A DNA stretch of 64,000 nucleotides from Candidatus Electrothrix rattekaaiensis (GCA_032595675.1 JAVQMD010000001.1:2264640-2328639); one strand, 5' to 3'; shown: positions 17,867 to 27,818, counted from the first letter of the stretch. Notes: generated from the sequence alone by a model not told the origin. Numbers and translations: made by a program.

Positions 17867-18953
17867 AACCGATAAAGCGTCCCAGTTTCAAGAGCTGGGC
17901 ATCCATCAACTCCTTCTCCCGAGCCCCAGAGATCACCACGTCAGGTTCCGGCACATAATCAAGATCTTTATTCCCCCGATCATACGGTACCGCATTAAGG
18001 ATGATCTTCATAGCGTTCAGTCGGGCCCCATGCTTATCATTGGACCGGATAATCGTCCAAGGTGCCACATTGGTATGCGTACGCTTCAGCATTTCGTATT
18101 TTTGCCGGGTAAAATCATCCCAGCGATTTTGGGCCTGAACATCAATTTCTGATAATTTCCACTGGCGCAGCGGGTCGGTCTTGCGCCGCTTAAAACGTTT
18201 AGCCTGTTCCTCTTTCGTCACGGAAAAGTAAAGTTTAACCAGAACAGTACCTTGACGTACCAAATCTTTTTCAAAACCGGTAACACCCCGCATGAAGTCA
18301 TTATATTCTTCATGAGTACAGAAGCCGAACACCGGCTCTACAACCGCCCGATTATACCAACTGCGGTCAAAGAGCACCACTTCACCGCCACGAGGAAACT
18401 CGGTGACATATTTTTGAAAAAACCACTGGGTTTTCTGATGTTCTGTGGGCTTACCAAGTGCAACAATTCGGTAATGTTTTTCATTCATATACCGGGTTAC
18501 CCGCCGAATAGTACCGCCTTTACCGGCAGCATCCCGTCCTTCAAACAGGATGACCATACGTCGTTTGTTCAGCTCAAGATACTTCTGCAACCTGATCAAC
18601 TCCGCCTGATAGGGCTTTAAGGCTTCTTCTCTGTGATAACGTCTGATCGCCTTACGTTGAAATTTATTCAGCTTGGGCACTCCGTCAACCAGCTCTTTAT
18701 ATTCTTTGATAAACCCCTTGAGAGAGACATGGTTACCGTCAACAGTAATTGTTTTTGGATTGGATTTTTTGTTTTTCTTTTTCTTTCTTTTTTCTTTCTT
18801 ATCATCCGCAGCGTTACTTTTGTGTACCTCCTGACTATCATGGCTATCAGCAACATTTTCCTCGGGATTATTTTTCTGTTCGTCCACAGGAGCTGAGGCA
18901 GCATCCTGAAGATCCTTTTCCTGATTTTTTTTATCCAATCTCGGTTCAGCCAT
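17865..18953 (-). CDS. ppk2: Polyphosphate kinase 2
   Basis: 362 aa. The PPK2 core has Walker A EGRDAAGKGG, lid-region Arg residues (TRYMNEKHYR) and Walker B FDRSWYNRA, and ends in the usual RWDDFTRQKYEML and IRSNDKHGARLN segments. It transfers phosphate between polyphosphate and nucleoside diphosphates. About 70 N-terminal residues are low-complexity, acidic then very lysine-rich (KKEKRKKKKNKKS), and are probably disordered; they may bind polyphosphate or nucleic acid. Single-domain class I enzyme by length. Confidence 0.94.
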   Translation of the reverse strand: MAEPRLDKKNQEKDLQDAASAPVDEQKNNPEENVADSHDSQEVHKSNAADDKKEKRKKKKNKKSNPKTITVDGNHVSLKGFIKEYKELVDGVPKLNKFQRKAIRRYHREEALKPYQAELIRLQKYLELNKRRMVILFEGRDAAGKGGTIRRVTRYMNEKHYRIVALGKPTEHQKTQWFFQKYVTEFPRGGEVVLFDRSWYNRAVVEPVFGFCTHEEYNDFMRGVTGFEKDLVRQGTVLVKLYFSVTKEEQAKRFKRRKTDPLRQWKLSEIDVQAQNRWDDFTRQKYEMLKRTHTNVAPWTIIRSNDKHGARLNAMKIILNAVPYDRGNKDLDYVPEPDVVISGAREKELMDAQLLKLGRFIG

Positions 18954-19105
18954 TTGTTACGTCCTGTCGTTTAAAGTTCACTGAGACAATTTTTAAAAAA
19001 TTACACCTATCAAAAAAACTTCTAAAGATAATAAGTAAAAATTATATCATTTCTTTCCCGGCCCTGTCAATGCGCGAAGAAGTCAATCTTCAAAAAAACC
19101 AGATC

Positions 19106-20305
19106 TTAACTACCAATAAAGACAGGCTGTCCTTCTTGTCTTTTTTCGGTCAGGCTCTGATGGAGAACTATTTTTTTACCGGCAATAACAGCATCCTCAT
19201 AGGACTGCCTGTCAATTCGCACCCCTCGGGTTGTGCTGGTTCGCAGGCGAGGAAAATGAAATCCCACAAATTCCTGCAATACAGTATCCCCGCTGACAAT
19301 AAGTGCTCCGGTCATCTCGCTGCCTTCGTTCCCCTGAGGCCTTGCCCCCTGCGATATATTTTGAGCCTGTTTACCCTGCTCAGCCATTTTTTGAGAAAAT
19401 CCATGCAGCAGGCCAAGGTAATAGCTATTTTTCGCTGTCCGCGTATTTCCCTTAAACCGCTGTCGATTTTTTACCCAGAGAGACTCCAGCTGCTGTTCAA
19501 GAAAATAATAGCAATGTTCGGCAACAGGCACGTTTTCCGAACGCCCCAACAGCTCGATGGTCCTGTAGGAATCTTGGCGTTGCGCATCATAGAGCGAAGA
19601 AAAAATCACCTCAACAAAAAAATAATCGTTCAGGATCCGGCAGACGGCTTTCCGCCAAGACGGAATCTGTTTTTTTCCGGTCTTGATCACTAAGCGAACA
19701 CAGCCAGAGGGATTACCCGAAGGATTATCTCCAGCATCTCCAGCATCTCCAGCTGTGGTCATTTCCAAATTATGCCGACGCAGAAGCTGCGTAGCCCGCT
19801 GCATAGCAAGGGCGGCCTCATGCTCATTCTCTGATCCGGCAAGAGCGAGTAACTTGTTCACCCGACGAATAATATTTCGTCCAGCCTCTGTCTTCTCATC
19901 CTTGGCCGGTTCAGCAAGTACATCCGGCAGATCACCAGTGGAACGGTTATAAGGCGCGGGAACACCGAGCAGTTGACAGGCATCCTGAAACGCCTTGCCG
20001 TGCCCGGCACTAGGCAGGCCGAAATACTCGCTGCATACCTGGTGCGCCATCTCATGCTTGAGCACCATCAGGACCACATCCCAGCAAGATGAGGCAATAA
20101 GATGCTGACTTATTCGAATAATGCGCTGGTCCGGAACCCAGCAGCCAAGCTGCTGCTTTGCTGCTGACAGCTCAAAAATTGGGGTACGGAGTTGGACACG
20201 ATAATAAGAGCAAATATAATTGAACTCATGGATCAATTGCTCAAGCCAGGCCTGTTGCGCATGACAGGTAAAACTCGCACTTCTGCTTTCAGTACTCATG
20301 ATCAC
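19106..20305 (-). CDS. SprT-like zinc metalloprotein with DUF2786
   Basis: 399 aa. The N-terminal part has the zincin motif VLKHEMAHQVC, with HGKAFQDAC as the likely third-ligand region, typical of SprT-like domains. The middle has the DUF2786 pattern (IIRRVNKLLALAGSENEHEA, ALAMQRATQLLRRHNL). A short GDAGDAGDNPSGNPSG repeat separates it from a C-terminal region I do not recognise. Function unknown; SprT-like proteins can be DNA-protein crosslink proteases. The ATG overlaps the stop of the upstream M48 gene by four bases. Confidence 0.8.
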   Translation of the reverse strand: MIMSTESRSASFTCHAQQAWLEQLIHEFNYICSYYRVQLRTPIFELSAAKQQLGCWVPDQRIIRISQHLIASSCWDVVLMVLKHEMAHQVCSEYFGLPSAGHGKAFQDACQLLGVPAPYNRSTGDLPDVLAEPAKDEKTEAGRNIIRRVNKLLALAGSENEHEAALAMQRATQLLRRHNLEMTTAGDAGDAGDNPSGNPSGCVRLVIKTGKKQIPSWRKAVCRILNDYFFVEVIFSSLYDAQRQDSYRTIELLGRSENVPVAEHCYYFLEQQLESLWVKNRQRFKGNTRTAKNSYYLGLLHGFSQKMAEQGKQAQNISQGARPQGNEGSEMTGALIVSGDTVLQEFVGFHFPRLRTSTTRGVRIDRQSYEDAVIAGKKIVLHQSLTEKRQEGQPVFIGS

Positions 20306-21552
20306 TCGTCCTCCTGAGCAAGCCGTCGGATCGCCCGAATTCGTTGCAGAATAGGCGGATGAGAATAGTTAATAAAGACATTAAAGGGATGCGGGGTCAA
20401 ATTGGACAGGTTATGGACACAGAGTTTTTTCAACCCGTTGATCAGCCCTTCTCCCTGATCCTCTGTTGTGTTCACGGCCCAAGCATCGGCTTGGTATTCA
20501 TGTTTCCTGGAATACATATGAAACAAGATGGAAAGCAACATGGAAACCGGCGCATACAGAAAACCGAAAAAAATGAGACCAGCGTAAACCGAAACATGCT
20601 CCATACCAAAAGCGGCAAAGAGCTGCCTATTACCGAGAAACAGCGAAAGGATAAAAAACATACAACCTGTTTGCAGAACAGAGATCCCCATCATTTTTAA
20701 AATATGCTTCTGCTTAAAATGGCCCATCTCATGTGCCAGAACAGCTATTATTTCATGAGGTCGTAATTTTTCAACCAAGGTATCAAAAAAAACAATCCGA
20801 CGAAAGGGACCAAAGCCGGTAAAAAAGGCATTCAACCGGGTAGAACGTTTAGAGCCGTCCATAGTGTAGATACCCTGGATGGCGAAATCCTGCTGAGCTG
20901 CGTACTCGGTAATGCCCTCTTTTAATTCCCCGTCTTCCAAAGGGGTGAATTTGTTAAACAGCGGCATGATCAGGACCGGGGCCAGAAATTGCAGCACAAG
21001 CGTGAACAGGGTAACAGCCAGCCAGCAATAAAGCCAAGCCATGCTTCCTGTGATCTCGAAAAACCAAAGCACCGCAGCAAGGAGCGGTCCCCCGATAACA
21101 GCTGCCAGCACCATCCCCTTGAGCAGATCAAGAACAAAGGTCTTTGCCGTGGTCTTGTTAAAACCAAAGCGCTCTTCAATAACAAAGGTGGAGTACAGGG
21201 AAAACGGGAGCCCGAGAAGAAAGGACAGCAAGATCAAAGCCCCTGTAAACAAGAGGCCAGTGCTGATTGACCCCCAGCCGACACTGCGTGCCAGCAGATC
21301 AACAGCGTTAAATCCGCCTGCCAGAATAAAAATAAGGGTGAAAACCAAAGTGACAGTATCCTGTATCACGGAGAATCCTGTGGTGACCTTGGTGTACTCC
21401 TGTGATTTACGATATTTCTCCTCATCATAGACATCCCTAAACTCCGCCGGTAGCTCAGGTTGCAAAGAACGTATCTCAAAAAAAGAAACTACCAAGTCCA
21501 ACAAATACCCGACCATAAGGACGGTAAGAATAAAAATAAGGTATGGATTCAT
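20302..21552 (-). CDS. M48-family (Ste24/CAAX prenyl protease 1-like) membrane metalloprotease
   Basis: 416 aa with several membrane segments. The zinc site is AVLAHEMGHFKQKH, with the third ligand Glu in the RKHEYQADAWAV segment. The N-terminal half matches the peptidase M48_N region (the PFSLYSTFVIEERFGFN motif). In bacteria this type acts in membrane protein quality control. It is translated just ahead of the SprT/DUF2786 gene, with a four-base overlap, so the two metalloproteins are coupled. Confidence 0.92.
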   Translation of the reverse strand: MNPYLIFILTVLMVGYLLDLVVSFFEIRSLQPELPAEFRDVYDEEKYRKSQEYTKVTTGFSVIQDTVTLVFTLIFILAGGFNAVDLLARSVGWGSISTGLLFTGALILLSFLLGLPFSLYSTFVIEERFGFNKTTAKTFVLDLLKGMVLAAVIGGPLLAAVLWFFEITGSMAWLYCWLAVTLFTLVLQFLAPVLIMPLFNKFTPLEDGELKEGITEYAAQQDFAIQGIYTMDGSKRSTRLNAFFTGFGPFRRIVFFDTLVEKLRPHEIIAVLAHEMGHFKQKHILKMMGISVLQTGCMFFILSLFLGNRQLFAAFGMEHVSVYAGLIFFGFLYAPVSMLLSILFHMYSRKHEYQADAWAVNTTEDQGEGLINGLKKLCVHNLSNLTPHPFNVFINYSHPPILQRIRAIRRLAQEDE

Positions 21553-21803
21553 AAATCTTCTGTTCAGTGTTAACGGATGGTTTCCAATTGCAAGGAAGGA
21601 AAAGAAAATCTTTTCCCGTTGCTGTTTTTCCTGTTTGACATCTCCCCTTTCCCCCTATACCATAATGATATCAGGAAAGAAAGCGAATCTCTTTTCTTTA
21701 TCCGACAGGATCCCCACTTTCTGCTAACGGAACATGCAGCTACCGGTCCCGAGATTACGCCTAGAAATCCCCTTTATGATATATTGACCACATAATAATT
21801 TGT

Positions 21804-24077
21804 ATGCAGAATAGTACAAGTGTCGGGCTCAAACAACTTCGTCTCTGGTGCGCGGCAGCATTAATATTCTGGTCGCTTCTCCTTAACGGCTCCCTCTGCC
21901 TTTATGTCAAACATGAATGGCAAAGTGTAGAATTTATAGGAAAAAAAATAGGACTAACTGCCCTCAACAAAGACTATGTCTACGAATTATGGAATGCCCA
22001 TAACGGCGGTGTCTACGCCCCGGTGAATAACAGGAATCAACCGAATCCCTATTTGAGCGGTGTTGCGGACAGGGATATTGTCACGCCAAGCGGAAAACAG
22101 CTCACCTTAATCAACCCCGCCCATATGACCCGTCAGGCATACCAACTCGAACAGGAAATATATGGGGTCGGCGGCCATACCACCAGTCTTGATACGGTTC
22201 GACCGGAAAACGCACCGGATGACTGGGAGCGAGAAGCCCTGCTTTCTTTTACTCTGGGTAAGAAAGATGCTTCAAAACTGATCACAAAAGGCGATAAGAC
22301 CTTTATGCGGGTTATAATGCCAGCAATCACCCAGGAAAGCTGCCTCCAATGCCATATGCGAAAGGGCGATCAGGTCGGTGACATTCGCGGTGGGATCAGT
22401 ATAACCTTCCCTATCGACGGCATCGTGGAGCTCTTTCAACAGCAATTCAAAACAACTGCTCTGTATCATTTGTTAATTTATCTTATAGGGATAACCGGCC
22501 TAGTGGTCTTTTATGTGCAAACCAGCAGGCAGATGAAAAAACGAACAGCTATTGAGAAGCAGTTACGGCGGCAAACAGAAGAATGGCAAAACACCTTTGA
22601 TGCTATTCCGGATATTATCACTCTTCAGGATAGTGAAATGCGTATCATCCGGGCGAACAAGGCAACATATGAGTTTTTCCAGGCAAGCCCTGATGAACTT
22701 GTCGGCTCCGCCTGCCACAGTCTGTTTCAGGAAGAAACGACGGCCTGCCCCGGCTGCCCGGGAATACGCTCAATCGTTGACGGACACCAACATTGCGGCA
22801 CGGTTGAACATGAAATTTTGGACAAATTCTTTCATATCTGCTCAGCCCCTGTTCTGGACGAACAGGATAAATTTCAGTACATTGTCTATATCGCCCGTGA
22901 TATAACGGATAAAAAAAAGCTGGAAGAAGAACTTTTTCAGTCCCGGAAGATGGAAGCCATTGGCACCCTTGCCGGAGGAATTGCCCATGACTTCAATAAT
23001 ATTCTTGCTGCAATCCTGGGATACAGCGAAATAATCCAGCTGTCTCTGCCAGAGGGAAGTCCTCTTGAACATGATTTAAACCAGATCATTCTTGCAGGCA
23101 ATCGGGCAAGCGATCTCATTAAACAAATCCTCACCTTTAGCAGGAAAAAGAAACAGCAGAAAGAAGAGCTCCATATCGACAGGACCGTTCAAGAGGCTGT
23201 CAAGATGATGCGCTCTTCCTTGCCAACAAGCATTGATATCCAGGAAAATATCGACGAGAAATGCGGCGTTGTGCTTGCCGACCCGACCAATATCCATCAA
23301 ATTATTTTAAATCTCTTCACAAACGGTTTTCATGCCATCGGCAATAAACAGGGCACCTTGCAACTCAACCTGAAACCGATGGAGCTTCCCCCAGAACGTG
23401 TCGCTGATAAGCCGGGGGTAAAATCAGGTTCCTTTGTTCGACTGACTGTGCAGGACAGCGGCCAAGGAATGGATGAAATCACCATGAACCGCATCTTTGA
23501 TCCCTATTTTACAACCAAGGAGCAGGGTACCGGGACTGGATTAGGTTTGGCGGTTATCCACGGTATCGTGGAGGATTACAAAGGATTTATCGAGGTTGAA
23601 AGCGTTACCGGGCAGGGAACAGCCTTTCATGTCTATTTGCCGACCGTGCATAAAAAAAGCAAGGAAAAGCCCAGCACAGCTCCTCGCAGGCCGCTTCAAG
23701 GGGGCAACGAACGAATCCTCTTTGTTGATGATGAGGTGGACATCACCCGTATCAGTCATTCCTTGCTGAGCAATCTCGGCTACAGGGTCACTGTTGAAAC
23801 GCAGAGCCTCAAGGCACTCAAAAAAATTCAAAAAGATCCCAGTGCCTTTGACCTGCTGATCACAGACCACACCATGCCAGGACTCACGGGAGCTGATCTT
23901 GCCCGTTCCGTCCTGCAACTCAGGCCGGACCTGCCTATCATCCTCTGCACAGGGTACACCGCCGCCTTTTCCAAACAAGAGGCCCACAAAATCGGCATTA
24001 AGAAGTATGTTATCAAACCATTATCCACAAAAGAACTGACCGATATTGTGCGGGACGTTCTTGACGAACAGGCGTGA
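21804..24077 (+). CDS. Hybrid histidine kinase with periplasmic c-type haem sensor
   Basis: 757 aa. Order: membrane helix (about 13-34); periplasmic Tll0287-like (DUF3365) domain (about 40-215) ending in the haem motif CLQCH (Cys180, Cys183, His184); second helix (about 220-239); PAS domain (about 260-370) with a Cys-rich insert (CPGCPG); HisKA with phospho-His395 in GGIAHDFNN; HATPase with DSGQGMD and GTGTGLGLAV; and a C-terminal receiver with Asp688 (LLITDHTMPG). The haem probably senses redox state or a gas such as NO, CO or oxygen. No dedicated output gene is adjacent, although the next genes on the opposite strand are also kinases. Confidence 0.9.
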   Translation: MQNSTSVGLKQLRLWCAAALIFWSLLLNGSLCLYVKHEWQSVEFIGKKIGLTALNKDYVYELWNAHNGGVYAPVNNRNQPNPYLSGVADRDIVTPSGKQLTLINPAHMTRQAYQLEQEIYGVGGHTTSLDTVRPENAPDDWEREALLSFTLGKKDASKLITKGDKTFMRVIMPAITQESCLQCHMRKGDQVGDIRGGISITFPIDGIVELFQQQFKTTALYHLLIYLIGITGLVVFYVQTSRQMKKRTAIEKQLRRQTEEWQNTFDAIPDIITLQDSEMRIIRANKATYEFFQASPDELVGSACHSLFQEETTACPGCPGIRSIVDGHQHCGTVEHEILDKFFHICSAPVLDEQDKFQYIVYIARDITDKKKLEEELFQSRKMEAIGTLAGGIAHDFNNILAAILGYSEIIQLSLPEGSPLEHDLNQIILAGNRASDLIKQILTFSRKKKQQKEELHIDRTVQEAVKMMRSSLPTSIDIQENIDEKCGVVLADPTNIHQIILNLFTNGFHAIGNKQGTLQLNLKPMELPPERVADKPGVKSGSFVRLTVQDSGQGMDEITMNRIFDPYFTTKEQGTGTGLGLAVIHGIVEDYKGFIEVESVTGQGTAFHVYLPTVHKKSKEKPSTAPRRPLQGGNERILFVDDEVDITRISHSLLSNLGYRVTVETQSLKALKKIQKDPSAFDLLITDHTMPGLTGADLARSVLQLRPDLPIILCTGYTAAFSKQEAHKIGIKKYVIKPLSTKELTDIVRDVLDEQA

Positions 24078-24089
24078 TGAACATGGTAG

Positions 24090-24119
24090 GGGCACGGCGT
24101 GCCGTGCCATGCCGTGCCC
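24090..24119. terminator. GC-rich hairpin between convergent kinase genes
   Basis: GGGCACGGC (24090-24098) pairs with GCCGTGCCC (24111-24119) around a 12-base loop. There is no long T run on either side, so it may be a bidirectional transcript end or a REP-like element. It shares GTAGGGGCAC with the element at 17831. Confidence 0.5.
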
Positions 24120-24138
24120 TTACGGTATATCCTTTCAG

Positions 24139-25932
24139 TTATTCTTCCGTTGCAGCAGGAAGCTCTATGTAAACGGTTGTACCCTCTCCCTTTGTCGATT
24201 CAATATCTATATATCCCTGATGCTGATGTATGATTGAAGAGGCGATGGTCAACCCCAGTCCCATCCCTTTACCGTTTCCTCGTACTTTACTTGAGAAATA
24301 CGGGTCAAAAACATTGGCAAGATCCTTGCGATCTATACCGCCACCTTGATCCTGAATGGTTATCCTGATGTATTGTCCTTGATTCCGCTCAGGATGGTTC
24401 TGCCCTGAACGGGTTATATTTTCAGCGGTCAAGGTGATTATCCCCTCAGTACCCATCGCTTCGTGAGCATTAAGAAACAATTCACGCAGGGCCAAATCCA
24501 GCTGACCGGGATCAATATATCCCATCCATAAATCCGGTGAAAAATGAAACTCTGGAACGATATCAGAACCTGCAAGAACAGCAGTGCAGCTGGCGGCGAC
24601 AAGGTCACCAAGAGGAACTGCTTGGCGTGCAGGCGGATCAAAATTAGAAAAAAGCAAAAACTTATGGGTCAGATCCTTTGCCTGAACAGAGGCCTCAATT
24701 GCATAATCAAGAAATCTTGAAGCCCTGTGCCCCGACGGTATGTTCATGGCGGCAAGCTCAACATTACCGACAATGGCCATCAGTAGATTATTGAAGTCAT
24801 GGGCTATACCTCCTGCCAAGGTTGCGACCAATCCCATCTTGCTGTTTTTCAGAGAGCTTGCCTCCAATTTCTTCCGACGGGTGATATCAATACAGTACTC
24901 TATGATCTGTGTCTTTTGCTCATCCCCCTGTTGAGTCGCCACCGGATGGGTATGCACTTCCAGGATCTGTTTATTTCCCCGGCTATCAAAAATGCTATGC
25001 TCAAGCAGGCCCGGTTCATTATGATACAGGGCATCCTGCAAAGGACAGGGAAGGCCCTTTTCATGACAGGGTTGATTCAACCCGTGCAAATATTGATAAC
25101 ATTTTTCGCCTTCAGGTACAGAGGAGCCCCCCTCCCGTGTCGCCTTATTGGCAATGGCAACCGTATAATCAGCAATGTTCACCACCATGAAAGGATGGGG
25201 AAGAGAATTGATGACAGTGTGGAGAAAACTATTCTGCTCAACAATGCGGGCACTTCGTCGAGCCACCTCTTCTTCCAGCATATCCCGGTGCTGCCGTATC
25301 TGTTCTTCGGCTTTTTTCCGTTCCTCAACTTCTTTTTGCAGGAGGATATTTTTTTGATCCAGCTCCGCTGTCCGCTCTTTCACCTTATCTTCCAGCATAT
25401 CCCGCTGCATGGCCAAGGCCGCTAAAATATGCTCCCGTTCCATAGCAATATGCCATTTTTGAATAAGGGCACTGGCACTCTGCCGTATTTCTATGGATTC
25501 AAAAGGTTTTTTTATAACAAGAAGGTTATCTTTGGAGACCAAGGAATTACTGATATCCTGCCAGGAATAATCCGAATATGCTGTTATAATAACATATTGA
25601 AGCCGATCATCCTCCATCTGCATTTTTTTGATGGTCTGCAGCCCGTCAAGACCCGGAGGTATCCGCATGTCAACAAAGGCAAGGGCATACGGTTGTTCTT
25701 CCACTCTGGCCTGACGAACCATCCTGATTCCCTCGTCGCCCTGAAAGGCCGAATCCACCCGGATCATCGCATGGTGAGCCTGTGCAGCAGGCTTGCCGAT
25801 AATATCCGAAAGCAGGTCGTCAAAATCATCAGGCGCGGTTGTCGGTCGCAGAATTTTTTTAATATCGTTGTGAATCTCCGGGTTATCGTCAATCACCAAA
25901 ACCCGCCGAACCCTGTGTGCTATCGCTGTCAC
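24139..25932 (-). CDS. Receiver-PAS-histidine kinase (soluble)
   Basis: 597 aa with no membrane segment. An N-terminal receiver (about 10-150) has VLVIDDNPEI and the phospho-Asp88 in FVDMRIPPG, with an atypically long alpha1-beta2 stretch. A coiled coil with KERTAELDQKN and a second EEQIRQHRDMLEEEV helix (about 170-240) follows. Next come a PAS domain with Cys-rich insert (CYQYLHGLNQPC), HisKA with GGIAHDFNN, and HATPase with DQGGGID and GMGLGLTIAS. A kinase with a receiver at its N-terminus fits the second step of a phosphorelay. Its ATG overlaps the stop of the DUF1638-like kinase by four bases, so that kinase is the likely partner. Confidence 0.88.
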   Translation of the reverse strand: MTAIAHRVRRVLVIDDNPEIHNDIKKILRPTTAPDDFDDLLSDIIGKPAAQAHHAMIRVDSAFQGDEGIRMVRQARVEEQPYALAFVDMRIPPGLDGLQTIKKMQMEDDRLQYVIITAYSDYSWQDISNSLVSKDNLLVIKKPFESIEIRQSASALIQKWHIAMEREHILAALAMQRDMLEDKVKERTAELDQKNILLQKEVEERKKAEEQIRQHRDMLEEEVARRSARIVEQNSFLHTVINSLPHPFMVVNIADYTVAIANKATREGGSSVPEGEKCYQYLHGLNQPCHEKGLPCPLQDALYHNEPGLLEHSIFDSRGNKQILEVHTHPVATQQGDEQKTQIIEYCIDITRRKKLEASSLKNSKMGLVATLAGGIAHDFNNLLMAIVGNVELAAMNIPSGHRASRFLDYAIEASVQAKDLTHKFLLFSNFDPPARQAVPLGDLVAASCTAVLAGSDIVPEFHFSPDLWMGYIDPGQLDLALRELFLNAHEAMGTEGIITLTAENITRSGQNHPERNQGQYIRITIQDQGGGIDRKDLANVFDPYFSSKVRGNGKGMGLGLTIASSIIHQHQGYIDIESTKGEGTTVYIELPAATEE

Positions 25933-27818
25933 TCTGTTTCCCCCTGTTTTGCTACTGTTACAGGAAGCCGCATTCTGAACCTTGCCCCCTGTTCCAAACC
26001 TGCGCTTTCCCCTGTCAGGCTTCCGCCCATTTCCACCGTCAGATTGGCGGCATTATGGAGACCGAAGCCATGCCCTCCTTTTTTCGTTGTAAAACCAAAG
26101 GTAAACGCCTGTTGTAAAATATTCCCCTGCATTCCCTTTCCGTTATCGCTTACCTCGACAACCACCTCCTCTTGATCGGCAATCGGATATATGCGCAACA
26201 AAATCTTCTTCTGTTCAACCGAGATCCCGTCAAAGGCATCCACCGCATTTCGAATAAGATTATTCACAACCTGTAAGATTTTATGCGGTTCTCCATAGAT
26301 ATTCTGTTCAAAATCGTAATGACGCTCTACAACAATCTCTTGTTCCTTCAAATCCTTCTGAAAAAGTTCCAGACTCTCTTCAAGCAGGGATGTCAGATTT
26401 ATCTGCTCTGTAAAATTAATACGTTTTGCTGTATCCTGCTGGGCCCGGATAATCTCGGCAACGCGGTGGATATGGTGCAGTTGACGGGTCGCTTCATTCA
26501 TCACAACATTCCGTTCCCCGATCAATTTCTCCGAAAGCTTCGCAAGGTAGGCTGGTAGCCTTTTCCCCCTGGGATCGTGAGCGAAAAAATTCTCTTGATC
26601 ATCCTCATGGTCCTGTATCAACGCGACAATATCAGGCAGACTGGTACAGCTACTCTGTTGGACAATTTCCCGGATCTGTTCCGAAGAAACCGAAATACTG
26701 TTCAGGGTGTTCCCCACATTATGCAACACCTCGGTGGCGACCTCGGCCTTCCCGGCAAGGTGCGATGTGCGCACCAGTTCCCGCAAGGTACGCACATGCT
26801 TAATAGACAGAGCACAGACTTCCGAAACAGCAAGGGCTGTATTAATATACTGGTTAATATACAGAGGATGGGCGACCTGAGAAATAAGAAGTAAGGCAGA
26901 GGCTCTCTCTCTTCCGCCTATACGCAAGAAAAAGCTCCCCTGCTCTTTGTTCAGCAAAAAATATCTTTCCTGCCCGGCATAAAATTGCTCTGTCTGAAGT
27001 TGCTCTTCAGTGGTCAGACCAGGGGCCTGATCAAAATCCACCCCTGCTTTGCTCACCGGTATAAAGTATATTTTTTTCGGATCAAACAGCATGGTGAAGA
27101 GTTCAATAATGGCGGAAACAACTTCCGGTTTTGATTTTACTCTGGTCACCATACGGATGAGGTCCAAGGTCATTGCCGCTTCGGCAGCTTGGCGTGCAAC
27201 CTCTTCTTTTTGGCGTGTCAGTTCCTGCTGTTGATGATCCGCTATAATGTTCGACAGGGCAAGACCGAGAAATTCCAAACCAATGGGCAATGTCTCAGCA
27301 GGCAGCCGGAGAAAAGCACTGAACTCAGCAAGATGCCGCTCAGACTCCTGATCTATGCCTGTATCAAGCAAAAGCAGTTTTCGCAAAGATTCTCCGAAAA
27401 ATTTAATCGCTGTGGGCCGGTCAAACCCCCAAGCCGAGACATGTGTCCGCCAGCGACAAAGCCAGCCCGGACTCAAGAGATAAGTTCCGTTCTGCTGGAC
27501 AGCATCGACAAGGGTCGAGCTACACAACAGGTGGTGGCATTGCTCCTTTCGATAAACCCGACATCGGGGAGATTCCTCCGGCGGTACAACCAGCTCACGC
27601 AAACAATAGCTGCCAAACACCGCCACGATATCAGCCTCTGAACAGTTTACGATATCAGCGATTTCCGGCCAAGTCATGGGAGCGGAACAGCAATGCGAAG
27701 GAAATGATCGCACTTCTGCTTGCGTAAGCCCCTGCTGCTGCACAGCCGCCTCTATTTCAGGGAAAAAATTTTCACATGCAATAAAGCAGCACGTCGATTT
27801 CAAAGCTCTTCTCCTCAT
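25929..27818 (-). CDS. Histidine kinase with N-terminal DUF1638-like domain and GAF-like middle
   Basis: 629 aa, soluble. Residues 1-190 follow the DUF1638 outline: CFIACENFFPEI at the start, FGSYCLREL, several Cys/His pairs (SHCC, CRVYRKEQCHHLLC), LLSPGWLCRW, WGFDRPTAIKFFGE, LLLLDTGID and RLPAETLPIGLEFL. DUF1638 proteins are known from corrinoid-dependent methyl-transfer loci. A GAF-like region (about 220-345) comes next, then a kinase core with phospho-His366 in ATEVLHNVGN and an ATPase with SDNGKGMQGN and GHGFGLHNAAN. The ATG overlaps the upstream UroD-like gene by four bases and the stop overlaps the next kinase. That packing ties the sensor to the corrinoid genes. The DUF1638 assignment is by eye. 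Confidence 0.78.
   Translation of the reverse strand: MRRRALKSTCCFIACENFFPEIEAAVQQQGLTQAEVRSFPSHCCSAPMTWPEIADIVNCSEADIVAVFGSYCLRELVVPPEESPRCRVYRKEQCHHLLCSSTLVDAVQQNGTYLLSPGWLCRWRTHVSAWGFDRPTAIKFFGESLRKLLLLDTGIDQESERHLAEFSAFLRLPAETLPIGLEFLGLALSNIIADHQQQELTRQKEEVARQAAEAAMTLDLIRMVTRVKSKPEVVSAIIELFTMLFDPKKIYFIPVSKAGVDFDQAPGLTTEEQLQTEQFYAGQERYFLLNKEQGSFFLRIGGRERASALLLISQVAHPLYINQYINTALAVSEVCALSIKHVRTLRELVRTSHLAGKAEVATEVLHNVGNTLNSISVSSEQIREIVQQSSCTSLPDIVALIQDHEDDQENFFAHDPRGKRLPAYLAKLSEKLIGERNVVMNEATRQLHHIHRVAEIIRAQQDTAKRINFTEQINLTSLLEESLELFQKDLKEQEIVVERHYDFEQNIYGEPHKILQVVNNLIRNAVDAFDGISVEQKKILLRIYPIADQEEVVVEVSDNGKGMQGNILQQAFTFGFTTKKGGHGFGLHNAANLTVEMGGSLTGESAGLEQGARFRMRLPVTVAKQGETE

Noticed and set aside
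18749-19693. 314-codon plus-strand frame
   Set aside because: Antisense to the lysine-rich start of ppk2 and to the SprT-like gene; Phe/Ser-rich composition is that of a reverse-complement shadow.
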